Below, piece by piece: positions 11,573 to 22,993 of a stretch of 64,000 bases of DNA (positions are counted from its first letter, which is position 1; each line of letters begins with the position of its first letter). The stretch is from Tetrahymena elliotti 4EA (lineage: Eukaryota > Ciliophora > Oligohymenophorea > Hymenostomatida > Tetrahymenidae). The position numbers and the translations under genes are program-made. The notes below the pieces were generated by a model that worked only from the letters and a program-made list of their open reading frames with translations, did no database searches and had not been told where the DNA came from. The DNA lies in the NCBI GenBank assembly GCA_000231825.2, contig JH720378.1, forward strand, positions 223,000-286,999. The letters are read 5' to 3'.

Positions 11573-12111
11573 ATGATAATTAGAAAGCCTACCAAAATAG
11601 AGTTAAAGCCAGAAGATGACTTTGAAGAGTATGAAATGTATAAATAAGAGTAGCATGAGTAATTGAGTAAATACAATAAGAACCAAGATAATTGCATTGG
11701 GTAATTTGGTTCTGATTTTGGAATTGGTATCCATACTAGCAATAGATATAATCAGTAATTATCATTAGGAGGTACAAATGATAGAAGTTTTATTGGAGGA
11801 TCTTATTAGTCTACCTTTTAAGGAGGATTGTAATTAATACTTAAGTTTTAGATTAAAAGTTCATTTCTTTTTAATATTTTAACAGCAATCATAATTCTAG
11901 CATATCTGAAAGTTCCATTAACAATTTTAGTTCTAATAACTAGGCATCATTTGATAGATCTCAAACAGGTAGTAACAGTACTGAAGGAGGATAATATAAT
12001 TAACTTTTTTCTGCACTTATTGGTGGATAAAGCCTCATCAGACCTACACATTAAGTAGGAACTAATCAATAAAATCCTAACCCATAAACAAGCCTAAATA
12101 ACTCAAATTGA
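11573..12111 (+). CDS. CDC26: Anaphase-promoting complex subunit CDC26 (APC12)
   Basis: Two exons, 11573-11829 and 11886-12111, giving 160 aa. The first 24 residues, MIIRKPTKIELKPEDDFEEY, match the conserved CDC26 head (M-x-R-R-K-P-T-x-x-E-L-K-x-x-D-x-x-E-x-E). In other organisms this head inserts into the TPR groove of APC6/CDC16 and stabilises that subunit, so the protein should act in the APC/C ubiquitin ligase in cell-cycle control. The rest is a Ser/Asn/Gln/Gly-rich disordered tail (residues about 30-160), making the protein longer than yeast or human forms (about 85-125 aa). The start is the first ATG and places the motif at the very N-terminus, as the family needs. The match is short, so paralogy with another small protein cannot be excluded, but the motif is very characteristic. 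Confidence 0.85.
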
Positions 12112-12596
12112 AAATCAAAAAAATTATTAAGAGTTTTAATTAAAAATAAATCAAAAACATTAAATTGCTTTATTATTTTAATAAAGCAGCAAAAGAATTT
12201 ATTTAAATAAATTAGAAAATCATTTTAAAGATTTTATAAATTGTAAATCAAATTTAAGTGTTAAAATATATATTCAGGTTGTTATTTACTCATTTTAAAT
12301 TGCATGTTGTATTGTTAAAGATATTCTTTAAAGTATAAAATGTATTACTTACTGTGCTTTTGTAATCCCTTTGTAATAACTCTCAAAATTTAGATTTTTA
12401 ATTATTATCTTTTATCAGACAAAGTGATAAGAAAAAAAATCAGGCTTTATTTATTTTTTGATAAGAGATTTAAGCTTTTAATCATTAGATAATTAATATA
12501 GACCTTTACTTCTCAGTAATAAACTTTATATCTTAAATAAATAATTAAATATCAAAGCTATCTTTATTAAAATATTTGAACTGATTGATATAAAAA
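12112..12596. other. Intergenic AT-rich DNA
   Basis: About 485 bp between CDC26 and the RMC1 homologue; no gene seen. Probably holds the promoter of the latter. Confidence 0.5.
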
Positions 12597-15500
12597 ATGG
12601 AATAGGGAAAGTAAGAAGCGATTCATAAAGAAATTGAGGATAAATTAGAATTTTCATCATTTTTAAGAGTAGAATAGGCTCCAATAATAAATCCAGAAAT
12701 TAAGCAAATGCTAAATAAAGGATAGGTATTTTATAATAGTGGATAAAAAGCATTCTTGTTTAGAGAAAAAGAAAATGTCTATTATGTATAAGAATCATAA
12801 GCTAACTAATAAAGATAATCTTTTCAATTTAGGATTCCTTATGAGTATTTAATTAGCATTTTATTTAATAAAATATTTCAACAAGCTTTGATTGAGACAG
12901 TTAGTTTTATTAATTTTGTTTTTTATTTTGGAATTTAGCAAAAAGATATTCGCAATGAGTTTTCATAAATCTATGAACTATATCGCCTATTAAATAGCAG
13001 ATAATACTCTAGTAAAGCAATAATAACATTTATGAGTTTCATATTAAATAATAAAGATTATTCAAATTATCTATTATCAGAAAGACATCTTTTTATTCAT
13101 TATTATTGTTAAATAATTTAGGTAATTGTGAATATTGCGGAGGGTAAAAAAGAGTAGAGAATTAAATTTGATACAAATCAAAGCATTCTTCTGTTTTCAT
13201 GGGTTTACTAAAATCCGAATGAAAAAAATATTGATTTTATACTTTGCGATAAATCTGGAGTTAGACTTTATAAAATTGATGATAAAGGTATTTTAAAGGA
13301 GGAAAAATATTATGAATTTTAATGCAGTGCTGCTTGGTATGAACCCGTCAATTAAGTACTGATTACTTCAAGCTTAAAAGAATTTGGAAAATTGCACACT
13401 TTTTTCTTTGGAGAAAAGAAATCATAAAGAAAATATAGAGGACCAGAATTTTATTTAGAAGATAGCAAAAAAGAAAAAAAAAGCATAGATGTTTTTACGA
13501 CCATGCTTCAAGGTATCAACTTAATGGAACAATCAGAAAATAATAACAGCTCAAGTAGTACTTAAATGTCTTAAGCTATGGATAGTCTTTTGACAAAGTC
13601 TTTTAAAAGTTAGTATTATTTTGATGAATTCAGTTGTCAAATCTATTTATTAAATATGTATTCCAAGACATATTTGGTCTTTGTTAACCAAATGGATGGT
13701 AAAATTGTGATATATCACCTCCTTTATGAAAAAATTCTTTGCCTTGATTGGAAAATATCTATTCCTTCTGATTCTTTTATTTCCATATGTGTTGTTGAAG
13801 ATCTTATGTTGGTTAATTCTCATTAAAATTAAATCTCCATGGCATATGATATCAAAAGATAAGTACCTACTAGTCCTTTAGGACCTCCTTAGCCTATTTT
13901 TATTAAACCCTTTTCAAAATAAATATGTAAGTTTTCTTAGAGATTAAAAGCGAAAATATTATTTTATAAAAAATAAAAGATGATAAGTAAATCATATGTT
14001 TGTAAGATGAATGGATAATAGATATTGAAGAAGCTGAAGTGTATAAATTTAGAGTTAAGCTTGAAGTCATCTAAAATTTAATTGAAGGAGATGTAAATAC
14101 ATATTTTTGGTTTATTTTTAATTTTAAAATAATATTTTTGGTTTATTTTTATTCTTAAAATCATATTTTGAACTAAAAAGGTGGAATGTTTCAATATTTT
14201 ATTAAGAAGAGGAAACCCTAAAAAGATAGCAATAGATTTTATAAAAAAAAGAATAAAAGAGTAGAAAGAAATAAATGTTATTTCTATTTATTTCAAACAT
14301 ATTTTTGAAATCTGTAAAGAAGCATATAAAAATACAAATGAAATCGATATAGAAAGCAAAAGCTGTATTAAAGCCACAATAAATGAAGTTAACAAAACCA
14401 AAATCAAACAAGGTTATACAATCATACTTCCCTCTGAACTTCATAAAGATTTATTAGTACCCATAGTAGAAGATCAATCAATATCAAGACAATATATCGT
14501 TAATATTCTCTCTGAGTACTTGAGGTTAGCTTACAGTAACTTCTATAATTAATATTGCATAAATGCCTTCTATATTGAGGAAAATTTTTTTTGAAAGACA
14601 CAAAACTATCTTTAAAAATAATATATGAGATAGGGAATAAAAAAAGATAAACCATTAGAAAGAACTTCACATTCATAATTTCTTTGGAGATAGATTTTTT
14701 CTCATACTTAAAAATTTAATTTTGAAAAAAAGTATCTATCTCTTTTGATAAGTTTTCAAAGATATTTTCTGCAAAATAAATTGTTAATTTTATTTGAGAA
14801 AGACATTTTAAATTTGTGTTAATAATTTTAATGAAGTGTTAGAGCTAGGATAAGATATTTTTTTTAAACAAAGCAATAATAATCTAAATGAAAATAATCA
14901 TTTAGATTTTGATAATTAGAATCAAAATGAAAAAGATATTATGTCTGGAATCTTACCAAAAATAAAATTTAATGAAATATAATATGACTAAATATTAATT
15001 AAACATTTAAAATATAAAATAGATAATGAAGTTATACTTTCAAAATAAACATAAGGACTTTTAGTGGATGTTGTTTTTAAGCAATAAGATTATAATACTC
15101 TACATTATTTAATACAATATAAGATTTTATCTGATTCTTCAGATTTAGCTAAAAAACTTATTGATATGAGCTGCCCAACTAGAATAAGTACCTTTTTATA
15201 AATTAATAACATAAGTAATTTTTATTTGATTTTATTTATAAAAAGAAAATTTAGGTCTACCTTAAAAGAATTTATTATATAAGCCAGGATTCTAATTAGG
15301 TATTGATATGCTTTTTAGACTAAAAAATTACTATGATATTATAGATATATTTTTCTAGTTTGGGATGGTAAACATTTTGAGAATATATTTTTGTTTTTAT
15401 TTTATTTTTTTATATTGAATAGACTTTAGAAGCTTTAGATTTAATTTAAAGACACCATATTTACAATATAAAGCCTAAAGATATAGCTACAAAAGCATTT

Positions 15501-16130
15501 TAATATGAAGGCAATTGCTCATATAAAGATGTCTATAAATTTTATGAATATCTTTTGTCTAGCTCTCAATATTAAAATTACTTGTAAAACTAAAGTAATC
15601 AAAACAATTTAAAAAGTAGAATTCCATTTTCATTAAAGGAGTTAAGTTAAGAATTTAAAATAGCTAAAGAAAAAAATCACATAGCAAGATATAATTCAGA
15701 ATAGCCTAAAACAAAATAATCGAATTCTATTGAATACCTAAATTCACCATTGAAGGAATAAAGTAATAGAAGAATTCAATCTTCGTAATCACCTATGAAA
15801 GGAAGTAATGATCTGATGAAAAATGAGTCAATTAGCAGTAATACTTTCATGAAATCAAATGCTTTTTAAACAGAAGATTTAAATGCCACTAATTAAGCAT
15901 CAACTTAACAAAGCTTTGCTATAGATAACCAAATAAATCTCTTTAAAAGTTAAAATATTACAGAGTAAGATTAAAAAGACACTGTTTAGAATGAATTTTA
16001 AGATTTAGAAGACCCTGAATAGCAATAAAAAGAAAACACAAACTTCATACAGGAAGAAGAAGATAAATTAATTGATTAATAGAAATCTGCTTCTTTAATA
16101 GAAAAATTAAATGAAGAAGAAGCTAACTGA
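12597..16130 (+). CDS. RMC1: RMC1 homologue (Mic1 domain; regulator of the Mon1-Ccz1 Rab7 exchange factor)
   Basis: Exon 1 12597-13926, exon 2 13980-14092, exon 3 from 14181; later junctions between about 14575 and 15050 and near 15200 and 15370 are not settled. TGA at 16128-16130. The N-terminal half carries the beta-propeller-like landmarks of the RMC1/C18orf8 family: VFYNSGQKAFLFREKENVYY, IDFILCDKSGVRLYKI, YLVFVNQMDGKIVIYHLLY and LMLVNSHQNQISMAYDIKR, followed by VKLEVIQNLIEGDVECF. The Mic1-type helical half follows: FNILLRRGNPKKIAIDFIKK, ILPSELHKDLLVPIVEDQSI, NILSEYLRLAY, DVVFKQQDYNTLHYLIQYKI, and LEALDLIQRHHIYNIKPKD. A Ser/Gln/Asn-rich tail of about 190 residues (15570-16130) is not part of the family. 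In animals the protein binds Mon1-Ccz1 on late endosomes, supporting Rab7 activation. The family call is firm; the ciliate role is inferred. Confidence 0.85.
14105..14166 (+). repeat. Tandem duplication inside an RMC1 intron
   Basis: Two adjacent copies of an approximately 31-bp unit starting TTTTTGGTTTATTTTTA, within the intron 14093-14180. The intron would be about 57 bp without the extra copy, which matches neighbouring intron sizes. The copies differ at a few positions. Confidence 0.7.
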
Positions 16131-16871
16131 TTTAATTCAGAGTTGAGTTATTTAAGTTTAAACATAAATCATATAAAAAATACATTAAAATAAGAATAAT
16201 TAATAAATCAATAACTTATATAATTTATAATTTTATTATTCCTATGAAACATAACTTAAAATTTTATTATTTAATAAATTTAAAATAATTTATTCAATTT
16301 CTTTGTAATTTTGCAAAAAAATAATAAGTATTTCAAATATTTCATTATTTTAGAATTTAAAAATAACAACACTCTTTAAGTTTCAAAAATATAAATATTA
16401 TTTTGTAAAATTAACAAAATGTCATAAAAATAGTGATATTTACTAGAAAGTTTATCCAAAAGTAATGATGTTTTTATTTTAAAATGATAAAATTTGAATA
16501 AACTTAAGGTATTTTATGAAATTAGAAGTTAAAAATTAAAAACACCAAAGTAGCAAAGAGTTAAAAAATGGATATATTCTTTCTTAATTTTTTTTAATTA
16601 ACTAATTAAAATTTGTTACTTCTCAAATGAATCAATAAAATTTTTATTATTTTAGACCCATGAGTAATAGAAAAATATTCATACTAAATTCAAGAATAAA
16701 TCTAAGTTTGTTAAATTAAAAAATTTTTTTGCCTAAAGAGTAAAATTTCAAATAATAATCTATAACTTTTTAATTTATTGGGATGAAATTTTTTACAAGA
16801 TATTATAAAAAATAAACAAAATTAAATTTGCTTGAAAGTTATTTTAAACATTATTGATTTTGAAATTTGAA
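16131..16871. other. Intergenic region between convergent genes
   Basis: About 740 bp of AT-rich DNA between the 3' ends of the RMC1 homologue (+) and the next gene (-). It should hold both terminators/poly(A) sites; no further gene seen. Confidence 0.5.
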
Positions 16872-19800
16872 TCATTTTTTCTTTTTTGATTTATCTTGGG
16901 GATCTTCTTCGAATACTGAATGATTATTGAAGAGATAAATACAAGCTTCTAATTTTTTGGCTATGGGTTTGTTTGCTTCATATGGTTATTTTGTATCAAA
17001 TCTGAGGAATTTAACAGCGCTGTAAAACAATTGATTTTGTTTAATATAGGATATTAAATCATCTTTATCTTGACACAGAGTGATAATTAAAGAAAGACAC
17101 CTATCTAATAAAGTACCACTGACAAGGTTTAGGATTAAATCAATACAGTATTACAAAATACTGTGATATTTACCATTTTTATTAGCAATTTAATTTTTGA
17201 TTTCTGTGTCCATACTAGCTAATTAAATAAATATACCTAGAGTTTCTTCTTAAAGTTCTTAATCACAAAAGTAATCATCTTGTTATTTATTTAAGGAAGG
17301 AAGCATAATGTTATGAAACAAATTAGCTGATTCTCTGATTTTAAGAAATTCATTTTCATTAGAGTTAAGCAACTTTCTGATTAAATTAAGTGCAGAGCAC
17401 ATAACTTCTATATTATATCTAATATCTTTCATCCCTTTATATCCTTAAACAATTAATAAAACTTTTTCTTACAAGGCATTCATGTTAAATATTTATGAAC
17501 TATTAACTCCATCAAAGAGATTATTGATAAATTTCAAAGAATAATTAACCATTTTTTAATTAGATAATTCTAACTTAGAGTAAATAATATCAACAATATT
17601 ATTCTATACCATAGTTAACTTAGCTTCACCTACTTAAGCAAGTATATTTTGTAAAGCTATGCAAGAATACAGCTATAAATTAGTATCCTCAGATTTAGAG
17701 TACAAGTATATAAGAGGAGCCACTAACTCATTTAATATTTACCCTGCTTAACTTGGTATGGCTTACTCATCTGATTTCTAGTTTAACTTTTCAATTATAT
17801 GATAGCATACAGCTTTTTTAAGATCAATTGAATTATGTTCCATCAAAAAGTATATCATCAGCTATTAGTAAATGCTGCTCTAAGAAATATCTTGTTCAAC
17901 ATAATAATTATAAAAGTAGTGATTCTTAATCAGTTAAATCATAACTCTTTCATTAAAGTTAGTAAGATTTTAAATACTCTTTTCTACTGACTTTGTAATA
18001 CCAGTAAAGATTAGCTATCCATCCTCAGAAAACATAAATAGACAATATTCTAATAAATCTTGACAATCTCTTTTACATTGCTTCATAAAAAAATTATTTT
18101 TTTGAAAAAGAAAAAAGAAAAAAAAAATACTGAATCAGAGATTCCTTCAATAATATCTACCAATGAGAATCTATCACCAAATATTCCACCATCAACACAG
18201 AATGTTATAAATCTATATGGATTATTTTTATTTCTTTATTCAATTCTAAAGTAATAAAAAAATAATACCTTGAAACTTTTTTTTTCCAGTTGTAAGAATC
18301 AAATGAAAAATTCATCATTTGTTTGCTTAACATATTGACACTATTTCTTTCAATGTCAATACTCCCATTGCTATTTTTTCTGTTTTATCTAAAATCTTCA
18401 ACGACTGAATCTTATTATTCTAAAATATTTTGATTAGCTTGTCCTTCGAATGTAAATTATTTTGCAATTTCTTCCTAGATGTAAACAATTAGTGATTAGA
18501 AATTGTTATATTAAGTGTTTTTAAATTTATTCATATTCTCATTGTAACTGAATACATGAAGTCTTTACATTCTACTCATTATCTAATCTTCTTTTATTTT
18601 TAGTTTCTTTTATGCATTTTAGGAGTTAGAAAGTTTGTTAAATATGTGCTTAATGACTAAGAAGCTATAATAAATAGCTTTAGGATAAAGAGGAGCTTTT
18701 TAAAATAATTATTGTAAGCTATAAACATTTTTCCTTTAAAGTAATATTACGATCATGACTAAGTAAGAATTCGTAGTTTGTTTCTTCAAGAGAAAGGGAA
18801 TTACATTTTTCTTAGATGAGCAAAGAGTATATAGGCATAACCATATTTACAGGGTAAAAAGTATCTGCAATCTGTCTTGCTTCAATTTTCCCTTTCTTAT
18901 TATAAGCTACACTATTTGAAAAAAGGACAATCACAATGTCATTAAAATTTTCTAAAAGTGGAGGGAGAAATGATCTTCTCAAAATAATTACACTAACTTA
19001 TTTTATTTTAGTCTTATTAGTAATAATGCTTATTTCCCAGCCTTTCCATTAGCTCTTATCTTCTGTCAAATTATGACGTCTTATGTAAGGATTCGAATAC
19101 TCTATGTAATACTTTTATATTCCATATTCTGCAACAATTTAGTCAATATATTTGAAAGCATACTAATCCAAATATTATTAAACCCCCATTTTTTTAATTA
19201 TATGTAAAGGCTAAGGATTAGTTACTTATATAAACAGTTAATAATCTAGTGGAGAAACCTTCATATTTAGAAATAAAAATATATTTTTATTGTTAAAAGC
19301 CTTATGATTTTTAACAAATAAGTGATTACTTTGTACTCGTAAATGCCTGTTTGTACATTATTAAATTAAGAACTCATAGGAAATACATAGTTATTAATCA
19401 AATATTTTTTTCCATCGTCTTTCTATTAAAACATAAACTCAGGAGGACCTTTTTTTATTTTTAAATAATAAAATTTTAACATCTTTTAAGCAAAATCGTT
19501 TTTTTTTCTTTTGTGACTGATTGTGGTTTGATTTGAGAAATATCTAAAAACGAATATTGAAAATCAATAATAAATTAAATAAACAAATAAATCAAAATCA
19601 TTTTTCTAAAGTAAACTCATTCAATGTCTTAAAAAGCAAGGAAATTGTGATTTACCCTTTGTTTTTTTATTAGCCTTGTTCTGAAACTTTATATCCTGCT
19701 GGTAAATAGGCAAGTCTTTAACTTCTAGTTAATTAAACATGAGACTTGTTTTCCATGCATAATTTAAATAAAAAACTAAATTTTTTCTATCAAAACACTG

Positions 19801-20067
19801 AAGATTCATTTTTAATGGCAAATTGTAAGTTTTGCTCTCATTTAGATGAATTTACAAAATAGTTTCTATTTTTTAATCTACAATTATCCTTAAAAGATGC
19901 TTATATTCACAAACTCCATAAACATTTTCAAATTTCTCTTCTATAAAATAAAAACAACTTTCACCAACGCAAATATAATAATCTTTCTCAGACTCAACAA
20001 GGTGAGTAGCTTTACAAATAAATAAAATTTCAGTATTTAAAGCCCCTCCAATAGCTTTAAGAGTCAT
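16872..20067 (-). CDS. Large multi-exon protein with helical-repeat C-terminus, family not recognised
   Basis: First exon starts at the ATG 20067-20065 (MTLKAIGGALNTEILFICKA, then a beta-rich YYICVGESCFYFIEEKFENV that resembles a PH-like fold). An intron begins near 19660 at GTAAATC. Further exons cover about 19470-19360, 19270-18600, 18590-18285, 18255-18135 and 18080-16872; TGA at 16874-16872. Middle landmarks are WKGWEISIITNKTK and VSVIILRRSFLPPLLENF. From about 18080 to the end the sequence is Leu/Ile-rich with repeated helices (LYSCIALQNILAQVGEAKLT, VMCSALNLIRKLLNSNENEF), an ARM/HEAT look. The protein ends in a basic DKSKKKK tail. The junction near 18600 is uncertain: one frame ends at a TGA there and another begins, bridged by a 69-nt intron with an unusual GTCATT donor, so two genes are possible. 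Function is unknown. Confidence 0.6.
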
Positions 20068-20948
20068 TGCACATTATGCCATTTTTATTTAACCTTATGA
20101 ATATATCCCTTCTCAATAATACTTCTATATATAAAATATCAAATTTCTTTTTGATATTTCTCAAAAACCTAAATATTTATAAATTGCTATATTATACATA
20201 CCAATCAACTTAATTAATTCACAAACTAAGTTAAAAAATAAAAAATTATTTTGCTTCATAAAATTATTATATCATATCTTAAAAAACATCTTTGATAATT
20301 CTACACATGAATGAAAATATTTAAAATGATTAAATTTTAATATATTTATAAAAACATCTCTCAATTTTGCTTCTCTTAATAAATAATTATTAATTTAAAT
20401 ATTCTTTTTTTCAAAAAATAATAAGATTTTTACAAATTATAATCATTAAAATGTTTAAAAATTTAAGAATTTATTATTAATTAATTTACTTACATTTATT
20501 TTTATAAAATATTTTTGATTCAGCTTGCAATTACAAAATTGCAAATATTTTGCTTTTATTTCTCAATAAGTTTAATTCTGAAAACCAATTATTAAGTAAA
20601 ATAATAATAAAGGGATTTTAGTCATAGTATTTTAATGATTGTACTCTCAAAATTAATGCTATTTTCATAATGCTTTTTAATTTTTGATTTAGAATAATAA
20701 AAATTTATTTGCAATAGATTTAATTTGAAATAAGTAATATGTTTTTTTATCTTTATATTAAAATTTTTATTTATAGAATAAAACATTTATTGATAAAAAA
20801 TCTATCATTCAAAATAAATTTTACATTAGAATCACCAAATTAATTAAATTCAAAAGATTTTTAAACTAATAAATTATTATTATTAACAACTGTGATATAA
20901 TTAGTTATAGTTTAGCAAAGGTAAAGTTTGAACAAAGATTTGAAATAA
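20068..20948. other. Divergent intergenic region
   Basis: About 880 bp of AT-rich DNA between the start of the minus-strand gene at 20067 and the plus-strand start at 20949; it should carry both promoters. No gene seen. Confidence 0.5.
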
Positions 20949-22335
20949 ATGGCAAGTGACGAGGATTGTAAATTAGTTAGCATATGATGTGAAATAGTAT
21001 TATGTTACTAATTTAATTAATTAAAATAGTTTTATAACAAAATGCAAATAAATTTTTATCTGAAGTGAACAATTTTCATATTGCAGATAATGATCCAGTT
21101 AAAAAATCCGCTTTGAAAACAGCACTTTTTGATAAGTTAAAAGAATACGATAATGAGTAAAATTATTAAAAGCTTATTAGTTTTTCATAAAATCATATTC
21201 ATAACATTAATACAAATTCAAATAGATTTTACAAGAGATTTAACAAGGTTCCTTTATCTGAGCTAGCAAATTAATTCACACAACAATAAAATTTCAGAGA
21301 TTTGCCTGATCAATCATCTATTTAGGAAAATTTAATGAGAAATACATTCGTTAGTGATGCAGGGTAAATATTAAAGCTATTTATAAAAATATGGGCTTTC
21401 CCTTTTATTAGATTTACTAAAAAGCAAATGGATTTATTTTTAACTTTTATTTTTCACAAATACTGAAACGAAATATTATAAAGTTATTAATTTCAAAAAT
21501 GAATTTCAAGACTATATAAATGAATCAAATTGAATATTTTAAAATTAAATTCATCAAAAATGTGATTTCAGAATTTCTTTTAATGAAAATAGTATTTTAT
21601 TGAAAATGTTTTTTATTATTTTTTAGTTATTTAACTCGCTATTAGAGATTACATAAGACAACAACTTAAAACCCTATCACACAGCCTTTAAATGTGGTTG
21701 CACCTGAAGCAGCTCCTGAAAGAAATTATGAATAAGAGTTTATAAACTCAAAATTTAACTATAAGGATACTAATTTAAACTAGAAAGCATATCTCTTAAA
21801 TCCTAATTTAAAAATTTAGTAGATAAACTTTAGAGGAGGAGACTTTGAATTAAATTAACTGGACTCTAATAAATATTAATAAGATTTATTAGCTTTAATG
21901 AAATAGCCTCAAATAGTTGATACATAGGAATAAGGAACTATTTTAAATCATAAGTAGAAAATAGAATAGTTAGGTGGCATAGAAGATACAATAGCTGGTA
22001 AATAATTAATTCATGAACTAGTAAAAGTCGTCTCTAATTTATTTTTTTTAATAGTTATGGAGAACTCATTAAATGAATTGCAGAATTAGACATAGCAAAC
22101 AAGAACTTGTAAATTAAAAATTGAATATTATTTTTAATAGTTTAAATATTTTTGTTTAGATATTAGCAATCAATCAACCAGACAATAAAATTTCCAAAAA
22201 AGTAATAACAATAATCAGGGCGATTATTTTTTGAAGGAATACACTTAGAATTAGAAAGAGGGAAATGTTAATTAAGTGATTGAAAGAAGTAAATAATTAA
22301 GAGAACAAATGCTAAAAAAAATCCAATAAAATTGA
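20949..22335 (+). CDS. Gln/Asn-rich protein, 298 aa, unknown
   Basis: Five exons: 20949-20967, 21087-21363, 21627-21997, 22055-22108, 22160-22335; four GT-AG introns, first exon only 19 nt, total length a multiple of three. The start is set by phase: MASDED joins YNDPVKKSALKTALFDKLKE. The rest is hydrophilic and low in hydrophobic residues, with VPLSELANQFTQQQNFRDLP, VVAPEAAPERNYEQEF, INFRGGDFELNQLDSNKY and a C-terminal basic helix VIERSKQLREQMLKKIQ. No signal peptide, membrane span or known domain is visible. It looks largely disordered with short helices at both ends, as in adaptor or RNA-granule proteins, but no function can be assigned. Confidence 0.65.
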
Positions 22336-22993
22336 AAATAAATATTTCAACAAATGTTAAAAACAGTTTATATTAACCATTTTTGATAAGAATTAACACA
22401 AAAAATAATTAAAAAAATAGAATGATAATATTTTATTTAGTATTTTTTATGTTTTTATTTTTAAAGAATATTTTTTCAAGGTGAATGAATAAATGTAATA
22501 TTTGTAAATAACCCTTATTCATTAACTATTAATAGACTTAAAAATTAGCTTGAATTTATTTAATTTTCTAATGGACCAATCATTTCATGGTCATTATGTC
22601 CATTTTACTATTGAAATGGTGCTTTGAATTTAGACAATAAAAGATATTCTTTTAATTGAACAAATATATTTATTTTTTTATTTAGCATAATGTTAATTAA
22701 AATATATGGATGACTAAGAATATAATTTAATGATCCTAGTTTTTTTTAGAGAGAGTAATGTTGGTTGTCTTTTAGTCTATCTATTACCAAATATTATTCA
22801 CAAAATTATATATTAAATGATGTTTGATACCTCAAAAAAATCTTGATTTAATCGTACAATTAGTATTAAATTTTTGACGAAAAAATTTTAATTCATAGAG
22901 TTTTTTCATCAATCGCAAATCAAATAATTAAGCATTGAAAACTCTTTAGAGAAAATATTATAAAAAATTTAAACAAGCCTAGTTTAATTCAAG
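22336..22993. other. Intergenic AT-rich DNA
   Basis: About 660 bp between the Gln-rich gene and the pseudokinase; no gene seen. Confidence 0.5.
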
